DNA of 42,500 bases from positions 9,672,541 to 9,715,040 of the forward strand of contig CM022668.1 of NCBI GenBank assembly GCA_012295275.1, read 5' to 3'. The DNA comes from Chrysomallon squamiferum. Taxonomy: Eukaryota > Mollusca > Gastropoda > Neomphalida > Peltospiridae. Under the pieces are notes generated by a model, which worked only from the letters and a program-made list of their open reading frames with translations, was not told where the DNA came from and did no database searches. Position 1 is the first letter of the stretch. Every line of letters starts with the position of its first letter. The translations under genes and the position numbers were made by a program. Positions 27,826-38,848 of this stretch are shown here, one piece after another.

Positions 27826-29555
27826 TCTTTAAAGACACTAATGAACTTAATGACTAAATAAAAATAAAATACAGGTATATATGAGAGCAGTTATCCAACA
27901 AACTTGGAACTTTAGGTGATGCTGATTTTTATGGATTTCTTGGTTTTCTGGGACAAAGGTTTAATACATTACACTTAAAACAAAAAATAAAAGAACGAAA
28001 TGTATTTAATAAATATAAATTAATACGAGATATTATACCGCATTTCTGGAAGCATAAGAAATAGTTTGGAACCTGTAGAACGGGTAATGTGCAGAACAAA
28101 TAAATCCTTAAAGCTTTAGTCAGTTTTTGGTTAAAGCATGACAGGAATTTCAGACAGTTGTTTTCGAGATAGATAAATATCGTTTCTGGAGCTAAAAAAA
28201 AAAAAAATGAAGAAAAGTTTTAAATCCCTCGATACAGTTTGTTTATAGGAGAATTGGAAAAACATTAATTATTTTATTGACGATCAATAACTTTTGGACT
28301 AAGCATATCTACACTTGGAGAAACTTACTCCAGATAGGATATTTGATTACTTAAAACCGAAGTTTGTAAACAGGGCACCATTTCTTGTAAAATAACAATT
28401 TCAGCTTTGTTATATTATTACTTATTTTGCATTATTTTTAAATTTTATCGTGCAACGGATCTTAAAACAGAACAATTTTCATTCCGTAGAACATTCGTAC
28501 AATATCGAAGATGCAAGCTGGGCCAAATTAAGATCATAACAGTTCTGAATTATTCCAGAGTTTTATATACAACGCACTCTACAGAATTTATTTCTGACAA
28601 AACCTTTTAAAATGTTCTAAATGAAATATAATTCTTCCACTGCTTCATTATTATCTTCAACCAATAGCTAAATGGAATTTACTTTCTTCTCAGGACGGGA
28701 GAGCTTTGTTGAGGATTCTGATTTTCAAGGTTTGGTTCTGAAAGAAATGATCAGTGTCAACAACTGGGTTCATCACACGCCCTACATCCTTCCTCAGGTA
28801 TGATAAAACCTGTGTTTATATCTCTTTTCTTTTTTTCTGTTACGTACACAGAAATATACACGTATATGCATACATACAGAGAAACAGACAGACAGAAACC
28901 GAGACGTACATACATACATACGGACATAAATGCATTCCTGCATTAATTGCTGGTTTTTTTTTTCCATAACATGATTATGTACATTTCTAAGATTTTTTTA
29001 ACCATGATTATGGAATGTTTTAAGGAATATTTCTCTTTAAACGTCCTTTCAAATGATAGGGCCGGACCACGTGGTACAACGTGACGTCATCAGCCCGAGA
29101 AGAGACAGATGAAGCTGAAGAAGAAGAAGAAGAAAAGAAAGAGCCAGATGAACCGGAACCGGAAACAGGACCGCCATTGCTAACACCTATATCAGAAGAC
29201 AAAACTAGTCAGTTGTCTTTATATTCAAGAATTAGATTTAGAGGGGAAAAGTTAGAAATGGTTTTACTCTGCTTTCATTTACTTTACTTTGCATTATTTT
29301 TCATTATGTTATTTTACTTTGTTTTACTTTATGTTATTTATTACTGAAATTCAAAAATAAAAAAAAATATATTGTAAATTGGAATACACGAGATGTTATC
29401 CAATATATATATATACACATAATTTGCTTTAGTACTCATTCTTTTGTAATATCCATATACATATATTATGTGTGTATATATATATATATATCCATTATGT
29501 AATATCCATTATTACTGAAAGACAGATAAAGAGACAGATATATATAGATATATAT

Positions 29556-29644
<89 letters not shown>

Positions 29645-31038
29645 ATTTGCTTTAGTACTCATTCTTTTGTAATATCCATTATTACTGAAAGACAGATATG
29701 AAGACAGATATAGAGACAGATATATATATATATATCAATAAAAATATATTTCAGAAAATGACCAAGAACCAGCCTGGATAACTAGGAAGTCGTCGCTGTT
29801 TATTCCAGAGTTTTCTGTCGCAGTGATGTTGTCGAACATTTGGCCTGGCGCTGTCGCCGTGGCCACGGATAAAGGGAGGTAAGCCGCTTAAGTTACTGTT
29901 GCCTTTTGTTTTCTTATTTTTTGATTTTTTTTTTTTTTTTTAAATCTTTTTTCTTTTGGTTTCATTGCTGGTAATATAAAATACATTAGAATAAAATCAA
30001 TAATGTAATTCTTTTGAATCCAGGTGTAAAATGTGATAATTATTATCAGTAGTGCTTAATTACAGAGCCAATGGTGTACACAATCTTTTTTTTTAATATG
30101 ATATATAAATATGTGACTTTGTTGTATGTGACTATTAAGTATGATATCTATAAGTATGTATGTACGTGTGTATATATATGGATAATACGTGTGCATGCAT
30201 ATAATGAATAAATAAACACATACATATATATATATATACGTTTATGAACGAAGAATCGTATATAATTGTATCTACAATAATAAATATTTTCGTTTTCTTC
30301 CTTTTGCATTTCATTTTTTATTTTATATTTATATATTTATTTTATTTTATTTTATTTTATTTTATTTTATTTTATTTTATGTAAGTAGGCATATATGTAT
30401 GAACAGACTTACATATGTATACATATGTATGTTATGTGAGTATGTGTGTGTTTGTGTATTGTGTATGTATGAATGTATATATATGTATATGTGTGTCTAT
30501 GTATGTATGTGTGTGAGTGTCTTGTGTGTGTGTTTGTGTGTGTAGTTGTGTGTCTGTGTGTGTGTGTGTCTGTCTGTGTGTCTGTGTTTATGTGTGTGTG
30601 CAAGTGTATTTATCAATGAAAGGATGGACAAATGGGTATTAAAATTTTTATTTCTACACTAAATATTTAATTTTCATCATTATGATGGCTATCATCATCA
30701 TCATTATTATCATTCGTATCACTGTGATAATTGTCATCGTAGTAATCATTTCCATCACTAACAGGTTTTTTGAGAATGTTTACGTTGGCTGGGGACTGAA
30801 GAACCTCGAAGACAACTTTGAACCAGCGTTGCCGAAACTTCCAACCTCCGAGTTTCCCACCGGCCCGGAAGTAATTGAAGCAGATGACCCTACACCGGAA
30901 ACGGAAGCCGCTGTACTGGCTGCTCTTCAGAAAAAGGAGACAGAAGAGTTAGCCGTGGCGGAGGAGGAGGAGGAGGAGCAGGAGGATGCAGAGGATGCTG
31001 AAGACGAGGCTGTAGAAGACGAAGAGACTGAAGATTAA
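21111..31038 (+). CDS. RSPH4A: radial spoke head protein, RSPH4A/RSPH6A family
   Basis: Twelve well-supported exons: 21111-21280, 22196-22385, 23041-23373, 23813-23831, 24376-24477, 24704-24801, 25195-25342, 27208-27225, 28694-28797, 29060-29207, 29755-29878 and 30765-31038. Phases join throughout, giving 575 residues. Family motifs in order: [163 protein letters not shown] and [13 protein letters not shown], then an acidic Glu/Asp tail. The protein is part of the radial-spoke head of motile 9+2 cilia and flagella, passing signals from the central pair to dynein arms. Vertebrates have RSPH4A and RSPH6A; a single invertebrate gene may be orthologous to both. Acidic stretches flank the microexons. 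An optional 18-nt exon may lie at 26109-26126. Confidence 0.93.
22024..22084. repeat. (CT)n microsatellite followed by a TG-rich tract
   Basis: About 60 bases of pure CT, then TG repeats to about 22140, ending some 55 bases before the radial-spoke exon 2. A short (GA)n run lies at 21955-21970 in the opposite sense. Confidence 0.9.
22831..22884. repeat. (AAT)n microsatellite
   Basis: A 50-base AAT run in radial-spoke intron 2, preceded by AAC units. Confidence 0.9.
23813..23831 (+). other. RSPH4A: 19-nt microexon of the radial-spoke gene
   Basis: It has a tttttcag acceptor and a gtaagt donor and encodes LDSEFD plus one base. It is needed to join the exon ending FDK (23373, weak gtaaaa donor) to the exon beginning 24376 in phase. 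Without splicing, the preceding exon runs into a stop within two codons. Confidence 0.8.
25510..25684. repeat. (AAT)n-(AGT)n-(AAT)n compound microsatellite
   Basis: About 175 bases: an AAT block, a pure AGT block of about 36 bases, a short AAAAT spacer, then AAT again. The long poly-Asn/Ser and poly-Tyr frames here are artefacts. Confidence 0.95.
26109..26126 (+). other. possible optional 18-nt microexon of the radial-spoke gene
   Basis: A good pyrimidine tract with TTTTTAG precedes 18 open bases and a gtaatg donor. The phase matches its neighbours, so inclusion would add ALQLFK without changing the frame. There is no homology support in this variable acidic linker. Confidence 0.3.
26707..26762. 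promoter_or_regulatory. cluster of three consensus CRE palindromes in a radial-spoke intron
   Basis: TGACGTCA occurs at 26707-26714, 26738-26745 and 26755-26762. The first and third copies share similar surroundings (gacgtcac followed by aataatt or gataatt). The full palindrome is the binding site of CREB/ATF-type bZIP factors. Whether it is used is not shown by the sequence. Confidence 0.6.
26996..27096. repeat. (ATAC)n microsatellite
   Basis: About 100 bases of catacata/cacatac units in a radial-spoke intron. Confidence 0.9.
27208..27225 (+). other. RSPH4A: 18-nt microexon of the radial-spoke gene
   Basis: A tttttattag acceptor and a gtgagt donor flank 18 bases encoding ELDKSD in the acidic linker. 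Length and phase are symmetric, so it could be skipped without loss of frame. Confidence 0.6.
27639..27824. repeat. (CTAT)n, (CTT)n and (ATT)n microsatellites
   Basis: Three simple tracts in a row (27639-27674, 27727-27750, 27755-27824) in the intron before the exon at 28694. This intron also holds about 870 bp (27825-28690) of plain AT-rich DNA where I see nothing more. Confidence 0.85.
29414..29740. repeat. local direct duplication around a long (TA)n tract
   Basis: The segment starting cacataatttgctttagta occurs at 29416 and again at 29639. Both continue through cattcttttgtaatatccat to attactgaaagacagata. The left copy has an extra tatg/tatata-rich insertion. About 85 bases of TA (29555-29638) separate the copies. 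Confidence 0.85.
30238..30380. repeat. dispersed repeat, copy 1, with (TTTTA)n tail
   Basis: About 81 bases from acgtttatgaacgaagaatc to catttcattttt match 35972-36052 with only two differences seen. This copy is followed by AT-rich DNA and then about 47 bases of (TTTTA)n. It lies in the last radial-spoke intron. The element family is not recognised. Confidence 0.8.
30425..30605. repeat. TG/TATG-rich low-complexity tract
   Basis: Imperfect tgtgtg, tatgta and tctgtg units in the last radial-spoke intron. Confidence 0.85.
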
Positions 31039-31167
31039 ACAGATAAATGTGACGAACTTTGTGTCTTGTGACAACAGCTATACACAGATGGGTGATAATT
31101 CACAGAAAAAAAAAATTGAATGAATGAATAACGAAACTGATAAATTTAGAATGAAGGATAAGTATAG

Positions 31168-31173
31168 AATAAA
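31168..31173 (+). promoter_or_regulatory. candidate polyadenylation signal of the radial-spoke gene
   Basis: AATAAA 130 bases after the stop codon, a plausible position; weak evidence in AT-rich DNA. Confidence 0.35.
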
Positions 31174-32804
31174 TGATTAATATATTAATAGGTATACTAT
31201 CAGATACGCATACACATATGCACACTCACATATAGATGATAGATGTATTCATACATATATATTCATTGTAAGAAAACAAATCATTAAATAAATGAATAAA
31301 CTAGCAAAATGATCAAGTGATTAATATAATCTAGAAATATTTACCAATTTACATTTCTGTGGCATAAACAGATTACTGCTGTATACTATACGTATAAATT
31401 TAAATGTATACGAATAACTGAAATTGTATCGACAGTAAAATGAAATAAACAATAAATATTTAGTAACAGTTCACGATCGGCAGCTATTGTTAATTCTGAT
31501 CAGTATTGTAGATTACCAGAACGTCCGTATGTTTGACTTTCTGATAGTCAAAACATTCTTCTTAATTTTATTATTATTAAACATTGTAAAATATTCTTTT
31601 GTTATTGCTTTTTTTGTATTTAATTGTGTCTTAGGATTCGAGGTGTTCAAAATATAGATATATGTATTATTTCTGAGATTTAGGTACACTGACATTGAGA
31701 TAACTATAACCGACAGACAACGAAACGAAAAACGAAATAAATCAAGAGAGAGTTTGTGGCTCTATAAACAGAAAGAAAACAAAACAAACGCAGTTAAAAA
31801 TAAAATAAAAATCTAAATGAAAACTAATTACGTATCATTTATCACAGATGTCTTTTTATGACAGACCTCGATAAATTAATCAAGTAATTTTCCCCACTTC
31901 TGATCTCAGAATAAATGTATGAAAACTGTCCACAGGGACTTCACGTCCGTCAGTCTGAACACAGAGTAATCCGTTTTATATCCAGCCTTGATCTCTTTGT
32001 TTGGTCGCACTTATTACTGAAGCACGTGACGACCTGGGTGTAATAACGTGGTTTTTGCCCACCCATTCATTCGTTCCTGGCGTTGTTGTCTAACATAAAG
32101 ATTAAAATGGATAGCATGTATTAATAATATATTGACGTGACTATAGTTTACCTGCCCGTGTTCATTGCCCTGAAGGCGGGTGTCAATCGTTTTGACTTGT
32201 TTGACAGAATGTAGCTTTCCTGTTTTATATTTATTTTATTTTAGCTAAATGAAAAAAAGTAAAAATAAAAATAAAAAATGGAAGAATAATGATGCAGCTA
32301 GCAGCGTGTAAAATAATGAATTAATTATTAATTTTCCACCATTATTTATTGGAAGTGTCTGGGTGTGTATGCGTGCATGAAATTGAATATTATTGTTATT
32401 ACTGTTTTCATCATGTAACATTAGTAGCTGAAGTAACAGTAACAGCATATTTTCCTAACAGTAACACTCCTACAAATAGTAATGGAAAAAGCAAGTAATC
32501 GTTATCATATAGGTATCGATTATGATAGTATTTTGCAGCAGCAGCAGTAGTAGTAATAGTGGTAGTACTAGTAGTAGTGTAGTTGTAGTATTAATGATAG
32601 GAGCAGTAGTACTACTGCCAATGGTTGTAATAGTTGTAGTAGTACTGGTAGCATAGTAATAGCAATAGCAATGTTAATCCCAACTGAAAAAAAAAAAAAA
32701 AAAAAAAAAATCCTCATTGAAAAGCTTCAAGGACACTTACAGATTAAAAGTTTAATTGTACAGAATGGAACGTTCAGGACCTAAAATTTAATAATAATAA
32801 TAAT

Positions 32805-32807
<3 letters not shown>

Positions 32808-32884
<77 letters not shown>

Positions 32885-32905
32885 TGATAATAATAATAAG
32901 AAGAA
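32808..32905. repeat. poly-A followed by (AAT)n and (AAG)n
   Basis: About 32 A's run into AAT units, then a few AAG units. Confidence 0.9.
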
Positions 32906-33856
32906 GAAGAAGAACTGTTATTATTATTGTAGTAGTAAACATATTAAATGTATAATAACAGAGTGGTAGTAGTAGCAGAAGTATTAGTAAAGGTAGTAGG
33001 AGGAGCAATTGTTATAATAATGATCTGTGTTATATGAACTGATACAAAATATCATAAATAAATCAGATAACAACAGACTCGAATTTATCACAAAAATGTG
33101 TCAGATATATTCCGTTTTCCCTCGACACTGGGTTCATTTTTTATTAATTAACGAAAAGAAGAAAAAAAAAAAAACAACAACAATAAAAAAAAACAGGCCG
33201 TGCACTTAATTTAACAAAAAATTAATTTACATTTATCTTTGTTTAATATTTAAAACTTCGGTTCGTCGGCAGTAGCTCAGTAAATTAAATTGTCATTCTT
33301 CCGTTGAGAACATCTCCTCTAAACTGAAAACAAAAAATGACTGTATTAAAAATTGAAGTTAACGCGAGAAATGTACACACCAGTCAAAGCAGACGAGAAT
33401 GGCAGACGGTAATGAAAATGATTACAATCTGATTGGTTAATATTGTTGTGTGTTGTTCGCGCTGTTGTCACAGGTTCAACTTGACACAAGAACTGGATTA
33501 TTAAAGAAAAAGTCAAGAAAATGTCTTTGGTTTGAATTGTTTATATTTATGTATTTATTTATTTATTTTGAAAATCTGATTAAAGCGGATTACAATAAAA
33601 CTGCTTTTGGAAACTTACTGAAAAAGAAGCTGCTCGAATAATGGAATAAAGGTATGTTTTGTATTTTACGTGTGACAAATTATTTTATTTACAAATATTC
33701 ATACATACATACATACATACATATATACATACATATTTAGATTTATATATATATATATATACATAGATACATCATTTTCAGACAAACACACCTATACACA
33801 TTCACTCTCTCACTCATATACAAACATATTCACACACTCACATAGACATTCATAGA

Positions 33857-33857
<1 letters not shown>

Positions 33858-33910
<53 letters not shown>
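33858..33910. repeat. (CA)n microsatellite
   Basis: About 52 bases of CA. Confidence 0.95.
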
Positions 33911-33913
<3 letters not shown>

Positions 33914-34164
33914 CACTGAAGAAAAATCGGTAGTACTATATTCTGTTTTTGTATCAAACATACTGGCGACATTTTATTGAAGAATATGAAGAAAATAATT
34001 TGATATGCATACATTTAGGATATTTCAGATATATTACCTATTTTCTATTGTGAACACATTTCAAAAAGAGTTAAAAACAAACTACAACGATAATGCTAAC
34101 GATAATTTACTGTTTATTCTTCTTCTTCTGACTTATATATAATCCAAAGTTTATAAACTGTCGA

Positions 34165-34208
34165 AATAATAATAATAGTAGTAGTAATAATAATAATAGT
34201 AATACAAA

Positions 34209-34240
<32 letters not shown>

Positions 34241-34241
34241 A

Positions 34242-34282
<41 letters not shown>

Positions 34283-34305
34283 ATAATAATAATAATAATA
34301 ACGAA
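34165..34305. repeat. AGT/AAT compound microsatellite
   Basis: About 140 bases of agt and aat units in blocks, similar in make-up to the tract at 25510-25684. Confidence 0.9.
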
Positions 34306-35138
34306 AAATAAAATTAAAAATAGTTTTAACAATCGATGTATAACAGACAGACCAACATACGCTTCAACTGTTCGTCGGATTAACAGAAAAAACACAAATT
34401 GTGAAAGGTGCTTAAAAAGTCACATCCTCGTTTGACGTGTAGAATACACTCAGTACATAAAAAAAACATTCAGTTATGTTCCGTTCTGTGACTAAAAATC
34501 ACTCACACAGTATGAACACCGTGTAACCCTATCCTGAATGTTCCGCCAGCAGTGATGTCTCCCTGGCCAAAGTTAAAACATTTGGTTGTTAGAAGCTGAC
34601 TGCAGGACGCAAAAAGACATGAAATCTGGAAGGTGATTGTTTGCACAAGACGGACCAGTTGGTTATTATTGTTATTCCACAAGGTGAACCAATATTTAAC
34701 GTGAGCTGAATGGATGTTTGTGTATCGATACGCATTTTGATATTGCTGTTGATCCTGCTGAATCTACTTCTTCCAGATGATGATAGTTAGTATTATGGTA
34801 ATTAATAATGTAATGAATGTGATAATTCAACATATTGTTAATTTCATGTCTTCTGAGTACTTTATTATAAAATCACCATCGTCATCATCGTCACCACCCT
34901 CATCAACACCATCATCATTATTAATATTATTATTACAAGGAAAGATGTAAAACCAACACCAAAAATCATTTTATTTTCTTTAATTAAAATTATATATCCT
35001 TTCCTAATGGTTGAAATTATGGATTATTAGATTATCTTCTTTCGTTGCAGACTGCTATGTACAAAATGCGGGAAGACCAACTATTTAAGTATAAATTAGG
35101 GACGAAGGAATTAATTTAGACGGAGACATTTCGGAAAG

Positions 35139-35677
35139 ATGGAAGACAAATCAGAGCGGATAAAACCCGAGTCGCGTCTTAACGTACATCTTGCACCATG
35201 TGCCCTAGTTGGAACTGGAAAAGTTGAACCGAGTGCTTATTTTGCACGACGTACAGACTGTGCCGCAGGGCAAGTGTTCGCACAGAATTATGGGATACGA
35301 ATAAAATACAGACCAACTTTTTTTGGAAAGTACACTGAATTCGAATTCAAACCGATAAGAAAACCGATCAGGCAACCGATCAGAAAACCGATCAGACAAC
35401 CGACAAAGCAGAGGTGTAAAACTCGTGAAGTTTTCTCTGTGAAGAGTTCACCACGACAGGAAAACGTGAAGTACAGTCAGGTGACAGTCAGCGAGTTGGT
35501 ACAAGAGAAAGCTGAAAAAGAGAGCAGGATTTTTCAAGCTTCGCTGATTCAAAAAGAGGCTCGCGACCTTGACATATGTCGCGTGGAGGTGGACGCCGGA
35601 AGTGAAAAGAAACAACCGAAACGACGTAAAAACAGTTTCTGCAGACGTCGTCAACCTGGTCACGGCAGCCTGAAGTT
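35139..35677 (+). CDS. basic protein exon, tentatively RNase H2 subunit C-like at its N-terminus
   Basis: An open exon of 539 bases (179 codons plus two bases) starts at an ATG and ends at a strong gtaagt donor (35678). Continuing through the donor gives a stop in the next codon. A candidate acceptor (cgttgcag) at about 35050 suggests the exon begins with about 88 bases of 5' UTR. Residues 13-35 include HLAPC (17-21) and a G-x-V-x4-YF pattern, as at the start of RNase H2 subunit C, a non-catalytic subunit of the enzyme that removes ribonucleotides from DNA. The family's next motif (FRGR-x-L-x-G) is at best weakly matched near residues 57-64. Residues 71-88 are a PIRK/PIRQ repeat, and about 157-172 are very basic (KKQPKRRKNSFCRRR), possibly a nuclear signal. 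I found no following exon. The exon looks genuinely coding by its CpG and codon make-up, but its identity is uncertain. Confidence 0.5.
35349..35402 (+). repeat. 12-bp coding tandem repeat
   Basis: Four to five copies of a 12-base unit, CCGATCAGAAAA or CCGATCAGRCAA, encode alternating PIRK and PIRQ. Lysine and glutamine alternate, suggesting a 24-bp higher unit. Confidence 0.85.
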
Positions 35678-35971
35678 GTAAGTTTTTTAAATTCTGTTTA
35701 AAATAAATATCGTAGTTATCGTTCTAGAAATTTAGACAGTTAATTTTATTTCCTTTATTTTAAAAAAAACTTTAAATGCATGGAACCTTGCAAAGCAAAT
35801 AGCACAAACATAAGACAAGTGAAAGGTAAGTTGTTTTTTTTTGTATCTGTGGATTCATTCAAAGAGCTAGTACATACAGATAAGAGAAGGTGGTGTTTAC
35901 GAAAAGGGTGCAAGGCGAAAAGACGTTTAATATTATCAGTAGCTGTCTCCGGATGAAAACAGTCTTTCAAA

Positions 35972-36105
35972 ACGTTTATGAACGAAGAATCGTATATAAT
36001 TGTATCTATAATAATAAATGTTTTCGTTTTCTTCCTTTTGCATTTCATTTTTATTTATTTATTTATTTATTTATTTATTTTATTTTATTTTATTTTATTT
36101 TATTC
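35972..36105. repeat. dispersed repeat, copy 2, with (TTTA)n/(TTTTA)n tail
   Basis: The 81-base core (35972-36052) nearly equals 30238-30318, differing at two positions that I can see. (TTTA)n and then (TTTTA)n follow directly. The shared core plus a shared pentamer tail resembles the 3' end of a retroposon, but no longer homology to the other copy is visible upstream. Confidence 0.8.
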
Positions 36106-36295
36106 CTTTGTTGGTTTGTTTCAATTTCTCTTTCTTCTGTTTTTCTTGATGCAGTGATAGCGTGCTGTTTTACTATTCAGTAAATCCTACATTATTGAGA
36201 TTGCAGTTCTTGGACTAATACCAATATATTTAATTTCGCATTTTAATTTTTCCTCTTATAATTTTAACAAACTAACAGAACCAATAAACTATTAA

Positions 36296-36367
36296 ACAAA
36301 CAAACAAACAAACAAACAAAAAAAAAAAAAAAAAAATAATTAAATAAAAAAAAAAAAAAAAAAAAAA
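36296..36367. repeat. (AAAC)n and poly-A tracts
   Basis: Five AAAC units, then two A runs separated by taattaaat. Confidence 0.9.
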
Positions 36368-36724
36368 TGGTAATCGACCGCAAAATATTGATCGATAACA
36401 ATGTGAAGGACATTAAGAACATTAGAGTATTTTTACAAGTCACCAACAACTGAAAATAAATTTTAAATGAATCAGTAGACTTTTGAAGTTAACTACCAAA
36501 CTATAATCCGCTCTTTGTCCGTCTGACTTCAGCTTATTTTCTTTGTTATATTTCCACTTCTCAACAAACAGCTATCGTGTATTAAGTACACAAATTATGG
36601 TGGGAAGGTTTTTCATCGATCACTGACTGGTGATTCTTTATATTCACTGACGAATCAAGCACGTTTGACAAGGACTCACAATCCAGGTGACAATGCCCCC
36701 TGCCAAGGACAGCATCAAAATTAG

Positions 36725-37800
36725 TGTGTTAGAAAGTTAACTGGAGATATCAGGCGGTAAAATGATCTTACATAACTGTAATTACGTCTGCTTACGACCC
36801 GTGAACCGAAAATCGGTCCAGTTAGGAGGAAATTAGAAGGTTTATAGGAGATACGAAAGGATCAGTGATCGTACGTATCAATAAGTAGCATAGGCTACAA
36901 TCCGATTACCCAGATTCGATCCCATTAGGAGCTTGTTAGAAGGTTAACAGGAGATGTGAAAAAATGCGATGATCTTACATATTCATAAATAGAGTTACCT
37001 AGAATCCATCCCTTTAGGAGCTGGTTAGAGGTTTAACATAAGATATGCAGTGGTCTTACATATTCTTAAATAGAGTTATCGAGATTCGATCCCATTAGCA
37101 GCTGGTTAGAGGTTTAACAGGATATATGAAAGGATGCAGTGATCTTACATATTCTTAAATAGCGTTACCTAGACTCCATCCCATTAGCAGCTGGTTAAAG
37201 GTTTAATGTAAGATATGAAAGGATGCAGTGGTCTTACATATTGATACCGAGACTCAATCCTGTTAGGAGCTGTTTAGAAGGTTGACAGGATATATGAAAG
37301 GATGCGATGATCTTACATATTCTTAAATAGAGTCAGCGAGATTCGATCCCATTAGCAGCTGGTTAGAGGTTTAATGTAAGATATGAAAGGATGTAGTGGT
37401 CTTACATATTGATACCGAGACTCAATCCTGTTAGGAGCTGTTTAGAAGGTTGACAGGATATATGAAAGGATGCGATGATCTTACATATTCTTAAATAGAG
37501 TCAGCGAGATTCGATCCCATTAGCAGCTGGTTAGAGGTTTAATGTAAGATATGAGAGGATGCAGTGGTCTTACATATTGATAAGTAGAGTTACCGAGACT
37601 CGATCTTGTTAGGAGCTGGTTAGAAGGTTGACAGGATATATGAAAGGATGCGATGATCTTACATATTCTTAAATAGAGTCAGCAAGATTCGATCCCATTA
37701 GCAGCTGGTTAAAGGTTTAATGTAAGATATGAAAGGATGCAGTAATCTTACATATTCATAAGTAGAGCTATCTATCGAGGTTCCATCCCAGTAACATCTG
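36725..37800. repeat. tandem satellite array of 89-bp and 79-bp monomers
   Basis: About 12 monomers. The landmark cttacata recurs at 36767, (36870, altered), 36974, 37055, 37144, 37233, 37312, 37401, 37480, 37569, 37658 and 37747. Spacings are 103, 104, 81, 89, 89, 79, 89, 79, 89, 89 and 89. A typical monomer contains gattcgatcccattagcagc, tggttagaggtttaa and gatatgaaaggatgcag. The 79-bp type lacks about ten bases (agtagagtta) found in the 89-bp type. In the middle they alternate as a 168-bp pair. Left-edge copies are the most diverged, typical of array edges. Confidence 0.9.
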
Positions 37801-38274
37801 ATTTTTACGATTTGCGACAGATTTTTAATACAAACACACAAAGTTACCAGTGACTGATCAGCTTTCTTCGAACCCTCTCAGTCTATTTGAGCCGTCATCG
37901 ATTTCCTCTCTAAAACAAACTCTACCAACATTACACCTAGTCATTTCATCGATTAATCGAACTCGGCTAACAATATGTTGTTGTTATCGATTGCCAGTTT
38001 TTAAAAGGGATTCGTGGCTAACTTAGTGGCTTTGTTATAAAACCCAGATCTTAACTACGGCATGCGTGGGTTTTTTGTGCATTCTTTGTTTATTTATTTA
38101 TTTATTTATTTGTTCAGTATTACTGTTGTTGTTGTTGTTGTTGTCGTTATTATTTTGTATTAATGTTATTATGGTTGTGGTTGTTGTTGTTATGATAGCG
38201 AATATTATTATTAATGTTGCTGGTCTTGTTGATGGTTGATGCTGTTGTTATAGTTATTGTTAATGTTGTTGTTG

Positions 38275-38332
<58 letters not shown>

Positions 38333-38503
38333 TAGACAATGAATTTAATGATTATTTATTTATTTATCTATTTATTTAGTTAGTTAGTTAGTAAGTTATT
38401 TGTTGTTTTTATTATAATTTTTCACTGAACTCTGTCATGGAAGTAATATTTATAAAAATAAACAGAAATGAAATTATAAAAGAATAAGTATTGGAGACCA
38501 CTT

Positions 38504-38537
<34 letters not shown>

Positions 38538-38741
38538 GAAAAAACAATTCAAGCATAGTGGACTACATTTAAGCAAGAAATATTTGATAAACAGCATGCG
38601 TGCTCACGTTGAAATGAATATAAGTTAAGGGACACAGAGAGCTGAACTGATCTAGCATCCATGTATTCTGTAGTCAGCAAGAGTTGGCCAAATTTTGGTT
38701 ATATTTTCTAGCAATAAAAAATAAGTATATATATAGATAAT

Positions 38742-38763
38742 AATAAAATAAAATAAAATAAAA

Positions 38764-38848
<85 letters not shown>

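Larger units (their letters stand above)
31039..35050. other. intergenic DNA downstream of the radial-spoke gene
   Basis: No conserved coding exon is seen. A less AT-rich patch at 31915-32220 contains CACGTG (32023-32028) and several CpGs, and could be a regulatory island. Simple repeats include AGT-rich sequence at 32530-32665, poly-A at 32687-32710, poly-A with AAT at 32808-32880, (CATA)/(TA) at 33700-33765, (CA)n at 33858-33910 and AGT/AAT at 34165-34305. Around 34490-34750 the DNA is again more complex and might carry a 5' untranslated exon of the next gene. Confidence 0.6.
35678..36724. other. intron or intergenic DNA after the 35139 exon
   Basis: No coding exon is recognised. It contains the second copy of a dispersed element (35972-36052) with (TTTA)n/(TTTTA)n after it, AAAC and poly-A tracts at 36296-36367, and about 350 bases of more complex DNA (36370-36724) without visible coding. 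Confidence 0.6.

Noticed and set aside
28407-28610. 67-codon open frame starting [11 protein letters not shown]
   Set aside because: It lies inside a radial-spoke intron and has no recognisable domain. The AT-rich composition matches its surroundings.
33401-33412. Short ATGGCAGACG followed by a gtaatg donor, a possible first exon
   Set aside because: Ten bases of coding sequence with no identifiable partner exon cannot be told apart from chance.
33450-33641. Possible exon after a cacag acceptor at about 33473
   Set aside because: It reads into TTTA repeats, has no homology, and cannot be joined in phase with the 35139 exon with any confidence.
35755-36048. 97-codon open frame on the - strand
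   Set aside because: It covers the dispersed ~81-bp element and nearby unique DNA, with no homology and no sign of coding constraint.
35890-36183. 97-codon open frame on the + strand overlapping the same element
   Set aside because: It ends in Phe/Leu/Tyr runs from the TTTA/TTTTA tail. A retroposon protein would show reverse transcriptase or endonuclease motifs, and none are seen.
36725-37800. Regular repeats resembling a CRISPR array
   Set aside because: The whole monomer is repeated, with no short repeat and unique-spacer structure, and the surrounding DNA is eukaryotic. It is a tandem satellite.
38012-38080. Possible tRNA-like element (tggctaacttagtggc, ending in TTTTTT)
   Set aside because: Box A has an insertion, and no box B or cloverleaf can be drawn, so it is not reported as a tRNA or SINE.
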